DNA from: Curvularia sp. ZM96
Taxonomy: Eukaryota; Ascomycota; Dothideomycetes; Pleosporales; Pleosporaceae
NCBI GenBank assembly: GCA_022457065.1
Contig: JAJGBQ010000006.1
Coordinates: 1,612,001 to 1,676,000, forward strand
Reading direction: 5' to 3'
DNA: 64,000 nucleotides
Shown one piece after another: positions 45,128-54,259 of the stretch (the stretch's first letter is position 1; each line of letters opens with the position of its first letter). The notes beneath the pieces were generated by a model, which saw nothing but the letters and a program-made list of their open reading frames with translations, was not told the origin of the DNA and ran no database searches. The translations under genes and the position numbers were made by a program.

Positions 45128-45539
45128 ACCAAAATCGCTGCGCTAAAAACATTGTGCAAACGGTTGGGTTGGTACAGCGATATCGAAATTTTGTTCGCAT
45201 TGCGAGGGTTGCTTTTCAAGGGGATGTCTTCGTTGGGAAGACTTGGTAGCAGCTTTGCGACACGATTCCGGCGATAGAACAACGACTTTATATTAGAGTT
45301 TGTCTTGATGTGGCGTTGATTCACAAAGTCGCCTTTGTTATCTAGATTTGTTTGCATTTATTATATGGTTTCATTTTTACAGCGTTGGGTTAGAATTTCC
45401 ACATAACACTACTATCCAAGTATTTTGTCGTTTTGGTAGTACAACTGTAATCTATCACTATTGCACTGACTTTTTCTTTCGATCGAGGCTTCTGGTTACT
45501 AAAACTGTCGTGCAACCCCAGAAATTTTTGAATACCGAC
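45128..45539. other. Intergenic region between two orphan genes
   Basis: 412 bp, AT-rich towards the 3' end. The frame of the next gene is open from 45348 through a non-ATG start, but the first ATG fitting a gene is at 45540. Confidence 0.45.
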
Positions 45540-47042
45540 ATGGACTCAAAGGATGCACCAAAGACAAGGCCAGTAGATCATACTGAAGAAGCTGCTCAAG
45601 CTGCAAAAGCACAGAAGAGAGCGAAAGGCGAAGGATACCCGAGGGTACCCTATGGCAGGAATTATATCACGTTGGCATCAATTAGACGTCAACTGGAGGA
45701 ATGCCAACGGAATCGAGATGACACTGCCGCGCGTCTCCCGGATTTGATACGAGAGCGCAACCGATTGCTCGCCACCAAAGACCAAGATGCACTCAGAACC
45801 TGGTATCAGAATGCTGGAGAAAGAACAACGCGTCAATATTGCTTGAACGAACACAACGCACTAAAAGAAGCTCAAATGCTTATGGAAGACTTCCTCTACT
45901 ACCAAAATCAAACCCATCGAAGAGGGAGAGCAGCGATTTACCAGACAAACCACAAACCCCTTACATGGGATCTTAGTGGCCAAAGAGGTTCATACATGAT
46001 GAACCAATCTGCTAATCCTCCACAAACCCAAAGTATTATTGATGTATTTGACGATCATCAGATAGGCGGACCACTTCACCGACAAGGACTAATAGACTGG
46101 GATGGTGAACCAATTGCAGAGGAAGAAGCAGGCCCTCAGCCAAAGCTAGTGCGGCCTAACGATTTGCATCTATGGACACCAGTTTGCCGAAGAGTACCCG
46201 TGGGGTTTGGTGTCACTGAGAACGGTCCGATGGTACCTACAAGACTGCAGCTGGATGCCGACGCTATCTCTGAAAAATGTAGACGTGTAGAACGGTCAAT
46301 TCTTCGTGATGAGGGGCTACCGTACCAGACACACGCACAGAGAAGACAGCAGGAGCTTAAGATGTATCGAGTTGACGAAGCAAACGGTACAACTATGGAC
46401 CAGTTCAATCGACAGCGAACAAGGGAAGGCGTGTTCATCGCCGCATTGGAGTCTTCATATGACTGGCCTACATCATATGATTCTGTTGGGCCGGTGTGCG
46501 ATAGTATCCACCCAAACTTCATAATCAGCGCAGAACGAGAGACTATCGAAGCACCAGATGGAGATTCTGTACAAGCTCAAGAAAGTTCCCAGGCTCACGG
46601 TGGACCTAGCCAAGCAGTCTCCGAGCCAACGCCATCTAAGAAGAGAAAATCAATGCATAAGACTGTTTTCTCTACGCGAAAAAGATCCAGGAAGGGGGTC
46701 ACTAGGCCTAGAGAGCCGCAAGCCCCGGTTACAATCGATTATCCTTACCCGGCGAATGAATTCGAAGACACTATTCGGGAAAGGTGGCCGAGACTCGTTA
46801 TTGAGACTAATCGAGATCATGCGCCGGTTTCTACAGCAGGGCGCGAGAAAGCTTCTGGCCGGCGTGAGTGGCATGATCATATGTCACTCTCACCTGCATC
46901 GCCAACGGATTCACCTCCGCGTACCCCAAGTGAACAGCCCAATGGGAAGCAGGTTGTTTATAAGGGCAAGGGAAAAGCGCGTGCTGAAACTGGCGTCGAA
47001 TATGTTAGCCCAAAGGAAAAGGATGTTCAGGAAAACAGGTGA
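45540..47042 (+). CDS. Hypothetical protein, 500 aa, probably nuclear
   Basis: Single exon from the ATG at 45540 (MDSKDAPKTRPVDHTEEAAQ). No family recognised. Residues about 35-135 form a probable coiled or helical region (ASIRRQLEECQRNRDDTAAR, HNALKEAQMLMEDFLYYQNQ). The middle (about 135-350) holds ordered blocks (LHLWTPVCRRVPVGFG, RLQLDADAISEKCRRVERSI). The last 130 residues are Ser/Pro- and Lys/Arg-rich (TPSKKRKSMHK, STRKRSRKG) with nuclear-signal-like clusters. It lies in tandem with the low-complexity orphan upstream; the two do not share visible homology. Length and continuous frame support a real gene. Confidence 0.68.
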   Translation: MDSKDAPKTRPVDHTEEAAQAAKAQKRAKGEGYPRVPYGRNYITLASIRRQLEECQRNRDDTAARLPDLIRERNRLLATKDQDALRTWYQNAGERTTRQYCLNEHNALKEAQMLMEDFLYYQNQTHRRGRAAIYQTNHKPLTWDLSGQRGSYMMNQSANPPQTQSIIDVFDDHQIGGPLHRQGLIDWDGEPIAEEEAGPQPKLVRPNDLHLWTPVCRRVPVGFGVTENGPMVPTRLQLDADAISEKCRRVERSILRDEGLPYQTHAQRRQQELKMYRVDEANGTTMDQFNRQRTREGVFIAALESSYDWPTSYDSVGPVCDSIHPNFIISAERETIEAPDGDSVQAQESSQAHGGPSQAVSEPTPSKKRKSMHKTVFSTRKRSRKGVTRPREPQAPVTIDYPYPANEFEDTIRERWPRLVIETNRDHAPVSTAGREKASGRREWHDHMSLSPASPTDSPPRTPSEQPNGKQVVYKGKGKARAETGVEYVSPKEKDVQENR

Positions 47043-47555
47043 AGTCCGACCGACTCGGATATGCTATCATGAAATCAATTACCATTGTCAACAGGGGTTG
47101 CAGGGGAAGAACAACTGAAGAATCATCAACTTGCGTATGTCTATCGTCACAGCCTCAGTTATTTTAGCGATTTAGCAGTCTGTTTTCCAATAATACCAGT
47201 TCTGATCAGCACAATGTCTAGCCGATCTTACCTAAACTCACATAACATGTTGAAGAACGAAGACCTTCTGTTTCCAAGTAGAAACATGTATAATTGACAG
47301 AGGCTAGATTTTTGCAATCTTAGTATTAGATCTATCGTCTTTTTGCTTTTTCAACGAGCATGAAGTATTTGCATGAGAAATCTTTAGATATGGTCAAGTA
47401 TGCAGACAGCCCTGCAATTATTGGTTTCGAAGAACATGAGCGTTAATTTACCACTGTACGTAGGTGACTTTAGTTCAAAAAAAAGGCAGTATGTACTGGA
47501 TTCAATCTACATAGTCGTGAACAAATACATATTCGAAGTGTACTGGAACGTTGCA
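47043..47555. other. Convergent 3' intergenic region
   Basis: 513 bp, AT-rich, between convergent stops. Nothing recognised. Confidence 0.5.
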
Positions 47556-48598
47556 TCACAGATTTAACTTGACGAGACTAGGGAACAGCTGCAGAGCAGC
47601 CCCTGTACTGACTGATCGCACAAAAGCCTCATCCTTGAACGCGTACTCATCAATGAGTATATCCATGCGCTGGATTGCCGGTGTTGGTGCGTATGGATAA
47701 TCGCTTCCAAACACTATATGCCCAGGCTTTGCGAACCCTTTCAACAGATCTAAAGTCAAATGACCCGCTGAGAGTGCAGTGTCAAAATAGAATTTCTGTG
47801 CATCCTCAAGAAATTCTTGTTCCGACTTCCGGGATGCATATCCAGTTATCTTATCAGCACCGGGAACATACGGTAACATAGCTGCTGGTCGCAGTGCCAG
47901 ATAGGGTAGCGCGCCGCCTGCGTGAGAAAGGATGACTTTGATATTTGAGTGTTTGCGCATAGTGTCCGATGTGATGAGATCTACAGCGGCCCGCGTTGTC
48001 TCATGCGTATAGTCAATCATGGGCTGTGGGAGTACCGGGTTTGCCGGATTGGTATCAACGGGGTGTGTGGGGTGCACGAAGACTACGGCGCCGCGGGAGT
48101 CGAGCAATTTCCATGTTTCAGCAAAATCAGGATGGCCGAGATAGTGGTTATCATCTCCGTAGCGTGTGAAAAGAATAACCCCGTCGGCTTTGAGAACATC
48201 AAGAGCGTAGACGATCTCTTCGTGAGCGGAAGACTGGTCTAGTAGAGAGGGTATGCTAGCAAACACTCCGTAGTGGCTGCTGTGCATTGAGCGAATGTTA
48301 GCTGCGAATTCGTTGACCTGGCGACAGAAACCAGGCTGCTGGTCCAGAGGAAGAACACTGGCGCCTGGTGCTGTGAGGGAGAGGAAAGAGAACGCGATTC
48401 TTTCCTTGCTATTGAACTCCTGGTCGCCCTCAACGGTCCAACTGGGAGTCTTCCATCCTGAGGGATCTCCACCTGCTTTCTCCAACGCTTTATGCATGTC
48501 ATTAGTTCTTCTAACATCTCTAATCTGAACATTACGTTTCACACACCTTGCTCATAGAAGGGCGGAACAAAGTGATGATGGAAATCAACACGCTGCAT
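47556..48598 (-). CDS. Amidohydrolase-2 family decarboxylase (ACMSD / 6-MSA-decarboxylase-like)
   Basis: Metal-dependent amidohydrolase-fold decarboxylase, 327 aa. Exons are 48598-48547 and 48487-47556 with a 59-nt intron. Spliced, the N-terminus is MQRVDFHHHFVPPFYEQALE, with the HxH metal site, and continues KAGGDPSGWKTPSWTVE as in fungal ACMSD-like enzymes. Further ligands lie in VVFVHPTHP, LSHAGGALPYL and FGSDYPYAP (catalytic Asp). Relatives remove carboxyl groups from aromatic or muconate-type acids, including 6-methylsalicylate. The frame is open upstream to 48724, which would add 42 residues, but the family normally starts near MQRVDFHHH. No aromatic PKS lies in the window, so a catabolic or detoxifying role is more likely than a biosynthetic one. 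Confidence 0.88.
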
Positions 48599-49140
48599 CG
48601 CGGCTATGAAGTATGGGACGCGGAGCAGGATTAAGGACAACTTGTCGGAGTCAACCAATTCTTTGACCGTTTCCCGACCATCCCTAGGCGTCGCAGATAT
48701 ACCCTTACACCAAGGTGATGTCATAAAGCTGCAAGATGCTTAGAAATGGGGGGTAACTTGTCAATTGCTGACAAAATTGCTTAGTTATATCGTAGTGGCT
48801 GTATATAGGCCCCGCGCTAATTAGTCGCAGGGGGCACCCAAGCTGCGTATAACCATTCCGCTCATTGGACGCATAGATACTGGGTGTATAGCGCGCGACA
48901 TAAGGTTACTAGTGCTACGATGAAGTTTGCCAGTTGATTCCTGCTGGTAGTTCAAAAGATTGTAGAACTGGCAATGTAACAACATGTGTTGCTTTCTGAC
49001 TTTTGATAGAACTAGAGGAGAATAATCAACGCAATGATTAGTGTAGTATGCTGAGAAACAAATCAAGGGCAGATGGAATCTTATAGTATGATAGATTGAA
49101 GTTGGTTAAGGCCTTGAGAATTTCGTTATACTAATCGTAC
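48599..49140. other. Intergenic region without a supported gene
   Basis: 542 bp between two minus-strand genes. No coding-like frame. Confidence 0.5.
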
Positions 49141-50212
49141 TCAGGTAGCTTTGATTTTTTGCATATTTCGTAAAGCATTATGTGCTGCGTCTCGTACACC
49201 AGTTTCCAGTTCACCGTCTTCTGCAATCTCCAGAAGTCTAAAAAAGGCATATGTTAGCTGAATCCTTACGAATGGCTGCCTTCTCTCAGGGAAAAATCGT
49301 AGAGGCGCACGAGGAAACTGTTGGAATAACAAACCTTTTTTGCCAGAAATTCCAACGCTCCGACGGCGGGTCAAAACGCCTCACTTCGCACCAAGCTTTT
49401 TGCTTGTTCCAATTATTCAGCTCATCAAGGCTACTGTAAAGCCGGTCACCATTGTGCTCCACCCATTTGCTCACTCCAGGGATCTGAAATTCGAGTTTGA
49501 GCTGACCGTCAGCTTCTCCATCGCTAGGTGCAATACGGATGTCGTCTGGACCAGGTTTTCTCTCAAGTGTCCTGATCATATATCGGGGCGCTCGATCCCC
49601 TACCTAGTGAGTATAACATCGGTAAATGTATTGGTAGAGAGATAACTTACAGTCTAGAAGCCCAGTTGCAACAAGTCGAGCTTCCGCATCTTGTTGTTTG
49701 ATATAAACGGCAAGTTCGTGCTGCCTAGAAGCTTCGTCGGTCGCTTTTCTCACAATCTGTCCTGGAGTTCCCCAGAAAGCGTCCGACCAGACCATAGTAA
49801 ACCAAGGAAGTCCCGCCCATGACAAGGGAGTCTGGTCGTTTTCATTCAGGACTTCACCACGGTGGATGGGGTCGGTAACCTTTGTGATTGCTTTCATGAG
49901 AGCGACAATATCTGCTGTACGCGAGGATGGCCATTCGATAAGCGCGTTCTTGAGTATGTACCATAGTTGACATAGTGCTACTATGTCGTCGGAATAGCCC
50001 CCAAGGTCTTTGAGAGGAGTTGTGGATATCGGCCGAGTGATGTCTTTGGCCGCCTGTTCAACGCTGGTTTTGCGATTGTAGAAGGCTTTCAATGCTGCAA
50101 TTTCCTCTTCAAAGCAGGCCTTGTACGATGTTTTCCCATAGCGGGTAAGTTGTGAGTCGAACCACTGCTCATTGATATCGGGCGAATCCTCGGGGTACAG
50201 TGTAAATGACAT
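49141..50212 (-). CDS. DUF3632-type fungal protein of unknown function
   Basis: 307 aa in three exons: 50212-49651, 49599-49335 and 49237-49141. The introns are 51 and 97 nt, the second with a GTTTGT donor and TTTTTAG acceptor. Joining gives GLLDWDRAPRYMI and FWQKRLLEIAED with no break. The pattern matches fungal DUF3632 proteins: DIVALCQLWYILKNALIEWP, LPWFTMVWSDAFWG, EARLVATGLLDW and RRFDPPSERWNFWQ. These are soluble, helical proteins of unknown role, often expanded in plant-associated ascomycetes. A further ATG upstream at about 50323 is not preferred, because MSFTLYPEDS is the usual kind of start. Confidence 0.78.
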
Positions 50213-51631
50213 GTTTGGTGAACGTAGTGTTTCTGCAGAATTGTTTATTGCAACTGAATTAGGCGCCCTTTTTGAACACGAGAGCTTGCAGGCCCCCAGC
50301 AATGACGTCAATGCCACAGCCAATCAGAAGTTTCTCTTGTGGGTTGTCACACAATAAGCTTGAGTTCTGGCCTGAGCATGCGCCTTGCAAACCTCGGAGA
50401 CCGAATACAATGGATACTGGGTAGGTGCGCAAGGCAGAATGTCATGAATACATTCAAACCCCGAGTCTTGGCTAGGTGGAATAATCGGGTATAATTGGGA
50501 CGATTAGGCGGGCAACATCGGTTTTCGGCAAGGTTCACACGTACATGGATTATCTTGATATCCGAATACATCCCTTATGTCGTCATTGTTTAGTTATTAT
50601 GGGTACCTAACACCGAGGCCTGGACAAGATTTACTAAATTGGAATGTGGAGCGTGCGACCCGGCGAACATGAGTGCGGGACGCCTATGTAGATCCTTAAG
50701 TGCTTATGTGGATCTTTTGTTTTTTATTTTTGACATTAAAATGTCCTCCACATATGACAGAGTTCATTGCTAGAAGCCTTTGGGCGTCCAATAGGTGCGG
50801 GGTATGCTAGCACAGCAAATATCTAAAACGCGGATCGTCGATCCAAACACAAACTCTAATTGATCCTTTGATGCTGTCTTTGCATTTTTCTAGGCACTTT
50901 GGGCTGTATGTCTTCAACAGATAAGTACCAGGGTGATTCGATAACGTAACTGAGCCAATGTGCTTTTTGAACACTGCCCTACGGCTTCCCACATTTCAGG
51001 ATGTTGTATCATATGCTATCAGATGTGCTGCATATTATTCTACGGGGCCAAGGCAGGAAAAGCGGCGAAAAACGGACATAGGTGCCTGACTGGGCCGAGT
51101 ATCTTGGACAGTGACCGATGTTTGAATTACAGTGGGTGCATTCATGAACATTTTCTGAAATGAGAAGGATAAAGAAAGTCTCATGGTAACTCTAGCACTA
51201 GTACAGTAATTTCGGTATTTACAATAAGGCATAACGCAGTCTGGCTGTCTATGTGCATACCCCGAGACATAACACTTCGTCGGTGTATAGACACATCGTG
51301 ATACAGCAAAGGATTGAAGATGTTGGCCCCAACACGTGCCAACCACACCGGAGTCCCGTAGCATGTAATCTGAGGTCATACCAGGTAAGCAGAATTAGGC
51401 AAGCAGCATCGAAGTATCAGTCCATGAATAATGCCAAGTCAGTCACCGGACAAAGGTGTGGCTATGAGTGTTCCTTCAGTATACTGGAATGATACCTAGA
51501 AAGACTGGCATAGACGTATAAATGCCTCTCTTCTGTATTTTGAGGACAGCATCATCCAAAGCACTCGACTTCTCAATACCACAATAGTATTCCACAATCA
51601 TCAATATATTCACTAAGCCTCTTCTTTTACA
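50213..51631. other. Divergent intergenic region, DUF3632 gene / secreted RNase-like gene
   Basis: 1.4 kb, without a family-like frame. The 3' end holds the RNase-like gene's promoter with a TATA box at 51517. Confidence 0.5.
51517..51523 (+). promoter_or_regulatory. TATA box before the secreted RNase-like gene
   Basis: TATAAAT lies 109 bp before the ATG at 51632, with CT-rich sequence between, a common layout for strongly expressed fungal secreted-protein genes. Sequence match only. Confidence 0.5.
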
Positions 51632-52222
51632 ATGAAGGTCAACGCTGTGCTTGCACTTCTCCCTGTCGTCCTAGCGGCTCCCAATCCGCTCCAGAAGCGT
51701 CTACCAAACCACACTCCAGTAGATGTACATGGACTGGACACAGATTTCACCGTCTTTTGTGGTTAGTATTTCTATGCCCAACCTTCTGAAAATTCAAACC
51801 TGACAACTGCAGACAAAACCAAAACAGCTGGCACCGATATTCACAAGGCTGTCAGCTGGGGAGTCAATCTTGAACAAGCTGGTGATACTCTCGGTGGTGA
51901 GTTGCAATATCTGTGGTGAGCTATGGCACATGATGCTAACACTATCCTAGACAACAAATACCCGCATTACTACGGTAACAATGGCGATACACGCTTCAAA
52001 TTCCTCGACCCAGCTTGTCATGGAACTCAGAACCGAAGGGAATTTCCTGTTGTGAAAGGCGGATACTTTGAGGGGCACAATGAGCAGGTGAAGAAAATCA
52101 GGGCGATCTATGTCTACGACAAGTCGGCTCCATACTTCAACAACCCGGAGGCTATTTACTGCGGAACTATTTATCATGCAAACGGGGATTTCGAGGGTTG
52201 CGATATCGAGAAACAAGGCTGA
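51632..52222 (+). CDS. Secreted RNase T1/N1-family protein
   Basis: 161 aa, exons 51632-51761, 51813-51896 and 51951-52222; introns 51 and 54 nt. The N-terminus (MKVNAVLALLPVVLAAP) is a signal peptide, followed by a Kex2-like KR site (LQKR) at about 23. The mature part follows the guanyl-specific RNase T1 layout: GTDIHKAVSWGVNLEQAG, DNKYPHYYGNN (Tyr of the active site), REFPVV (the catalytic Glu), an Arg in KKIRAIYVY, and a His in GTIYHANGDFEGC. All four active-site positions seem present, so catalysis is possible, though the usual GASG loop before the last Cys is replaced. Four cysteines could form two disulfides. Secreted RNase-fold proteins are common effector candidates; here that is inference. 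Confidence 0.85.
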
Positions 52223-53059
52223 TTTAGCTTTCCTGTATTGGTTGCTGCCAGTGTAGACTCTCCTCAAGGCATGGGGTTCTACTGTTGGTAGTTCGATGTC
52301 TTATATAGTGTTTTTGAATATTAGTTACGTATCCTTCAATGCACAGCTTTTACCTATACATATTGTACCAAACCTAAGAGTCAACAGTGCTCAAGTACAA
52401 ACCCAACGTCCTAGACGCAACTTACTAAGTCATCATGAGCAGCAGGATGTCGGATACCTCCAAATCCAGTACATAGTCATGGTACGCAGTATATCGAAGC
52501 CGCATTTCTTTTAGTAAGAATTGTAGTCCATTATAGATTTTAGGCAGAGAACATCCTTCGTATGCGTTGCAGAACCTTTTTGTTTAAATACACTATTTTA
52601 CGTTTAGGACTAGAATGGTACATTATTGGCCACAGCATTGCCAAGGATAATAAGAAAACGTAAGGAATGAATCAAGTGAACGATCATAGGTGGAAGATAG
52701 TACCGAAAAGCTAGCCATATGCGACTGAACTAAGTGTAATTACAAGATAGAAATAATAAGCGTTTCTTTGAAGCTTTGCGTAGAACCGTATATACAGTAG
52801 CCTCTGCCAAACCATAATGGTTGGTTCGATCTGGGAACTACTAGCGAACTTCTTTTCTCGAATATCTCTATGGTCTTGACTCGGTTTTTTACTCAAGTCA
52901 CGTGTAGCCTTAGATGCAATATGGCATACGAGCTATTACCCCACCTCCCCAAAGAGGTAGCTTTTTCCATATTTGGTCAGCTATAACAACCCCGCATATG
53001 CTATGACTGAGATGCAACGCTCTGGCACCTTCATGTGAGATTAATCACCAATTCCAACC
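52223..53059. other. Intergenic region without a supported gene
   Basis: 837 bp, AT-rich, short frames only. Holds the RNase-like 3' UTR and the promoter of the glyoxalase-like gene. Confidence 0.5.
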
Positions 53060-53938
53060 ATGGCACCGCGTCAATTCCTCGATCACCTGATCCTCTTCGT
53101 ACCGGCAGATCCTACGACTCGACTCCCTCGTGTTTCGTCGTACTTCTCGAAGAACTTTACACTGACTCCTGGCGGTTTCCATGCGGATGGTGCAACATCC
53201 AATGTGCTGGTTATCCTCTCTGACGGCTGCTACATCGAGCTAATTTCATTTGTTCCCGACGCCCCCTCGTCAGTGGTTTCTGACCACTGGTGGGGTCCCT
53301 CATCCACGTTCACCGGCTGGAAAGATTGGTGCCTGACCAACAGTCTACCTCCATCGCAAAACTACGAGAATGTGAAAGAAATTCATGGAGAGCCAATTCG
53401 TGGAGGAAGGAAGAGGGCTGATGGTGTGGAAGTGAGATGGAGTGTCACGTTCCCGAAAGGAGCACAGGGCGGACAAGATACTAGGGGAAGGATACCGTTC
53501 TTTTGTCACGATGAGACGCCAAGAGGTTTGAGAGTGCCTATGGATGAGGAGAAGACTCAACATGTGTGTGGAGCTGTGGGAGTCAAAGAATTGACGATTA
53601 TTGTAAAGGATCGGGGACTGATGGAGCAGACGAGGAAGGAGTACGAAGCCATTCTCGGTGATGGCGGCCAGGAAGAGAAGGACGGAGTAAGATTTAAGCT
53701 TGGGCGCGTGCGAGAGGCGCCAGAGCTGAAGGGGGGTGCAGGCGCAGAGGTTGTGCTGCGGCTCCCGAGGAACGGAGAGGAAAAAGCATGTGTTGCAGAA
53801 CAGGGGTTCTGGTATGGAGACGTGGTTCTTTTTCAAAGGGCTGAGCCTGGTGAGGCTGACAAGACAAGAAAACGAGTAGATGTTGGGGAAGGAGAAGGAG
53901 AAGACGGCGTGGGGGGACTCTGGTTGGAGGGAGTCTAG
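53060..53938 (+). CDS. Glyoxalase-like domain protein
   Basis: Single exon, 292 aa, starting MAPRQFLDHLILFVPADPTT. The opening (FLDHLILFVP, with the His near residue 9) and the following block LTPGGFHADGATSNVLVIL, then CYIELISF, are characteristic of the PF13468-type glyoxalase-like fold, in which the paired beta-alpha-beta-beta-beta modules bind a metal or small ligand. A second module is seen in the C-terminal half (GVKELTIIVKDRGLMEQTRK). The last 40 residues are Glu/Gly-rich and probably disordered. Enzymatic activity has not been generally established for this family, so the role is unknown. Confidence 0.8.
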   Translation: MAPRQFLDHLILFVPADPTTRLPRVSSYFSKNFTLTPGGFHADGATSNVLVILSDGCYIELISFVPDAPSSVVSDHWWGPSSTFTGWKDWCLTNSLPPSQNYENVKEIHGEPIRGGRKRADGVEVRWSVTFPKGAQGGQDTRGRIPFFCHDETPRGLRVPMDEEKTQHVCGAVGVKELTIIVKDRGLMEQTRKEYEAILGDGGQEEKDGVRFKLGRVREAPELKGGAGAEVVLRLPRNGEEKACVAEQGFWYGDVVLFQRAEPGEADKTRKRVDVGEGEGEDGVGGLWLEGV

Positions 53939-54259
53939 TAGTTAGAACACGACGCCAGTAGCGGAAACATATCGGCCGAGGTCTGGCTGTTCCCGTCATG
54001 AACTGGCATGTTGAACCAAGTATCAGGCGAGGGATGGGATCGCGATGTTGCGCAGTCCGGGTATGCGTTGGTTGTTCGGAGAGGTATACCGTAGCCAATC
54101 ACCGACGCGCCAAACTTGAGCCCTTAGTCGCATCGTAGATTGCCTTTGTCATGACGCAGCCCAGTCAATCCCTATGATTGCCTTTCTGGTGTCTGCCCCC
54201 ATGGTTCTTGCATCGCAACACCACTGCCCACCGTCAACCGTTCCGCGCGGCCTAATGTA
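53939..54259. other. Intergenic region before the transcription factor
   Basis: 321 bp; promoter and 5' UTR of the Zn2Cys6 gene expected. Nothing else seen. Confidence 0.45.

Noticed and set aside
48599..48724. N-terminal extension of the amidohydrolase (start at 48724)
   Set aside because: The family begins just before the HxH metal motif; the added 42 residues show no targeting signal or conservation cue.
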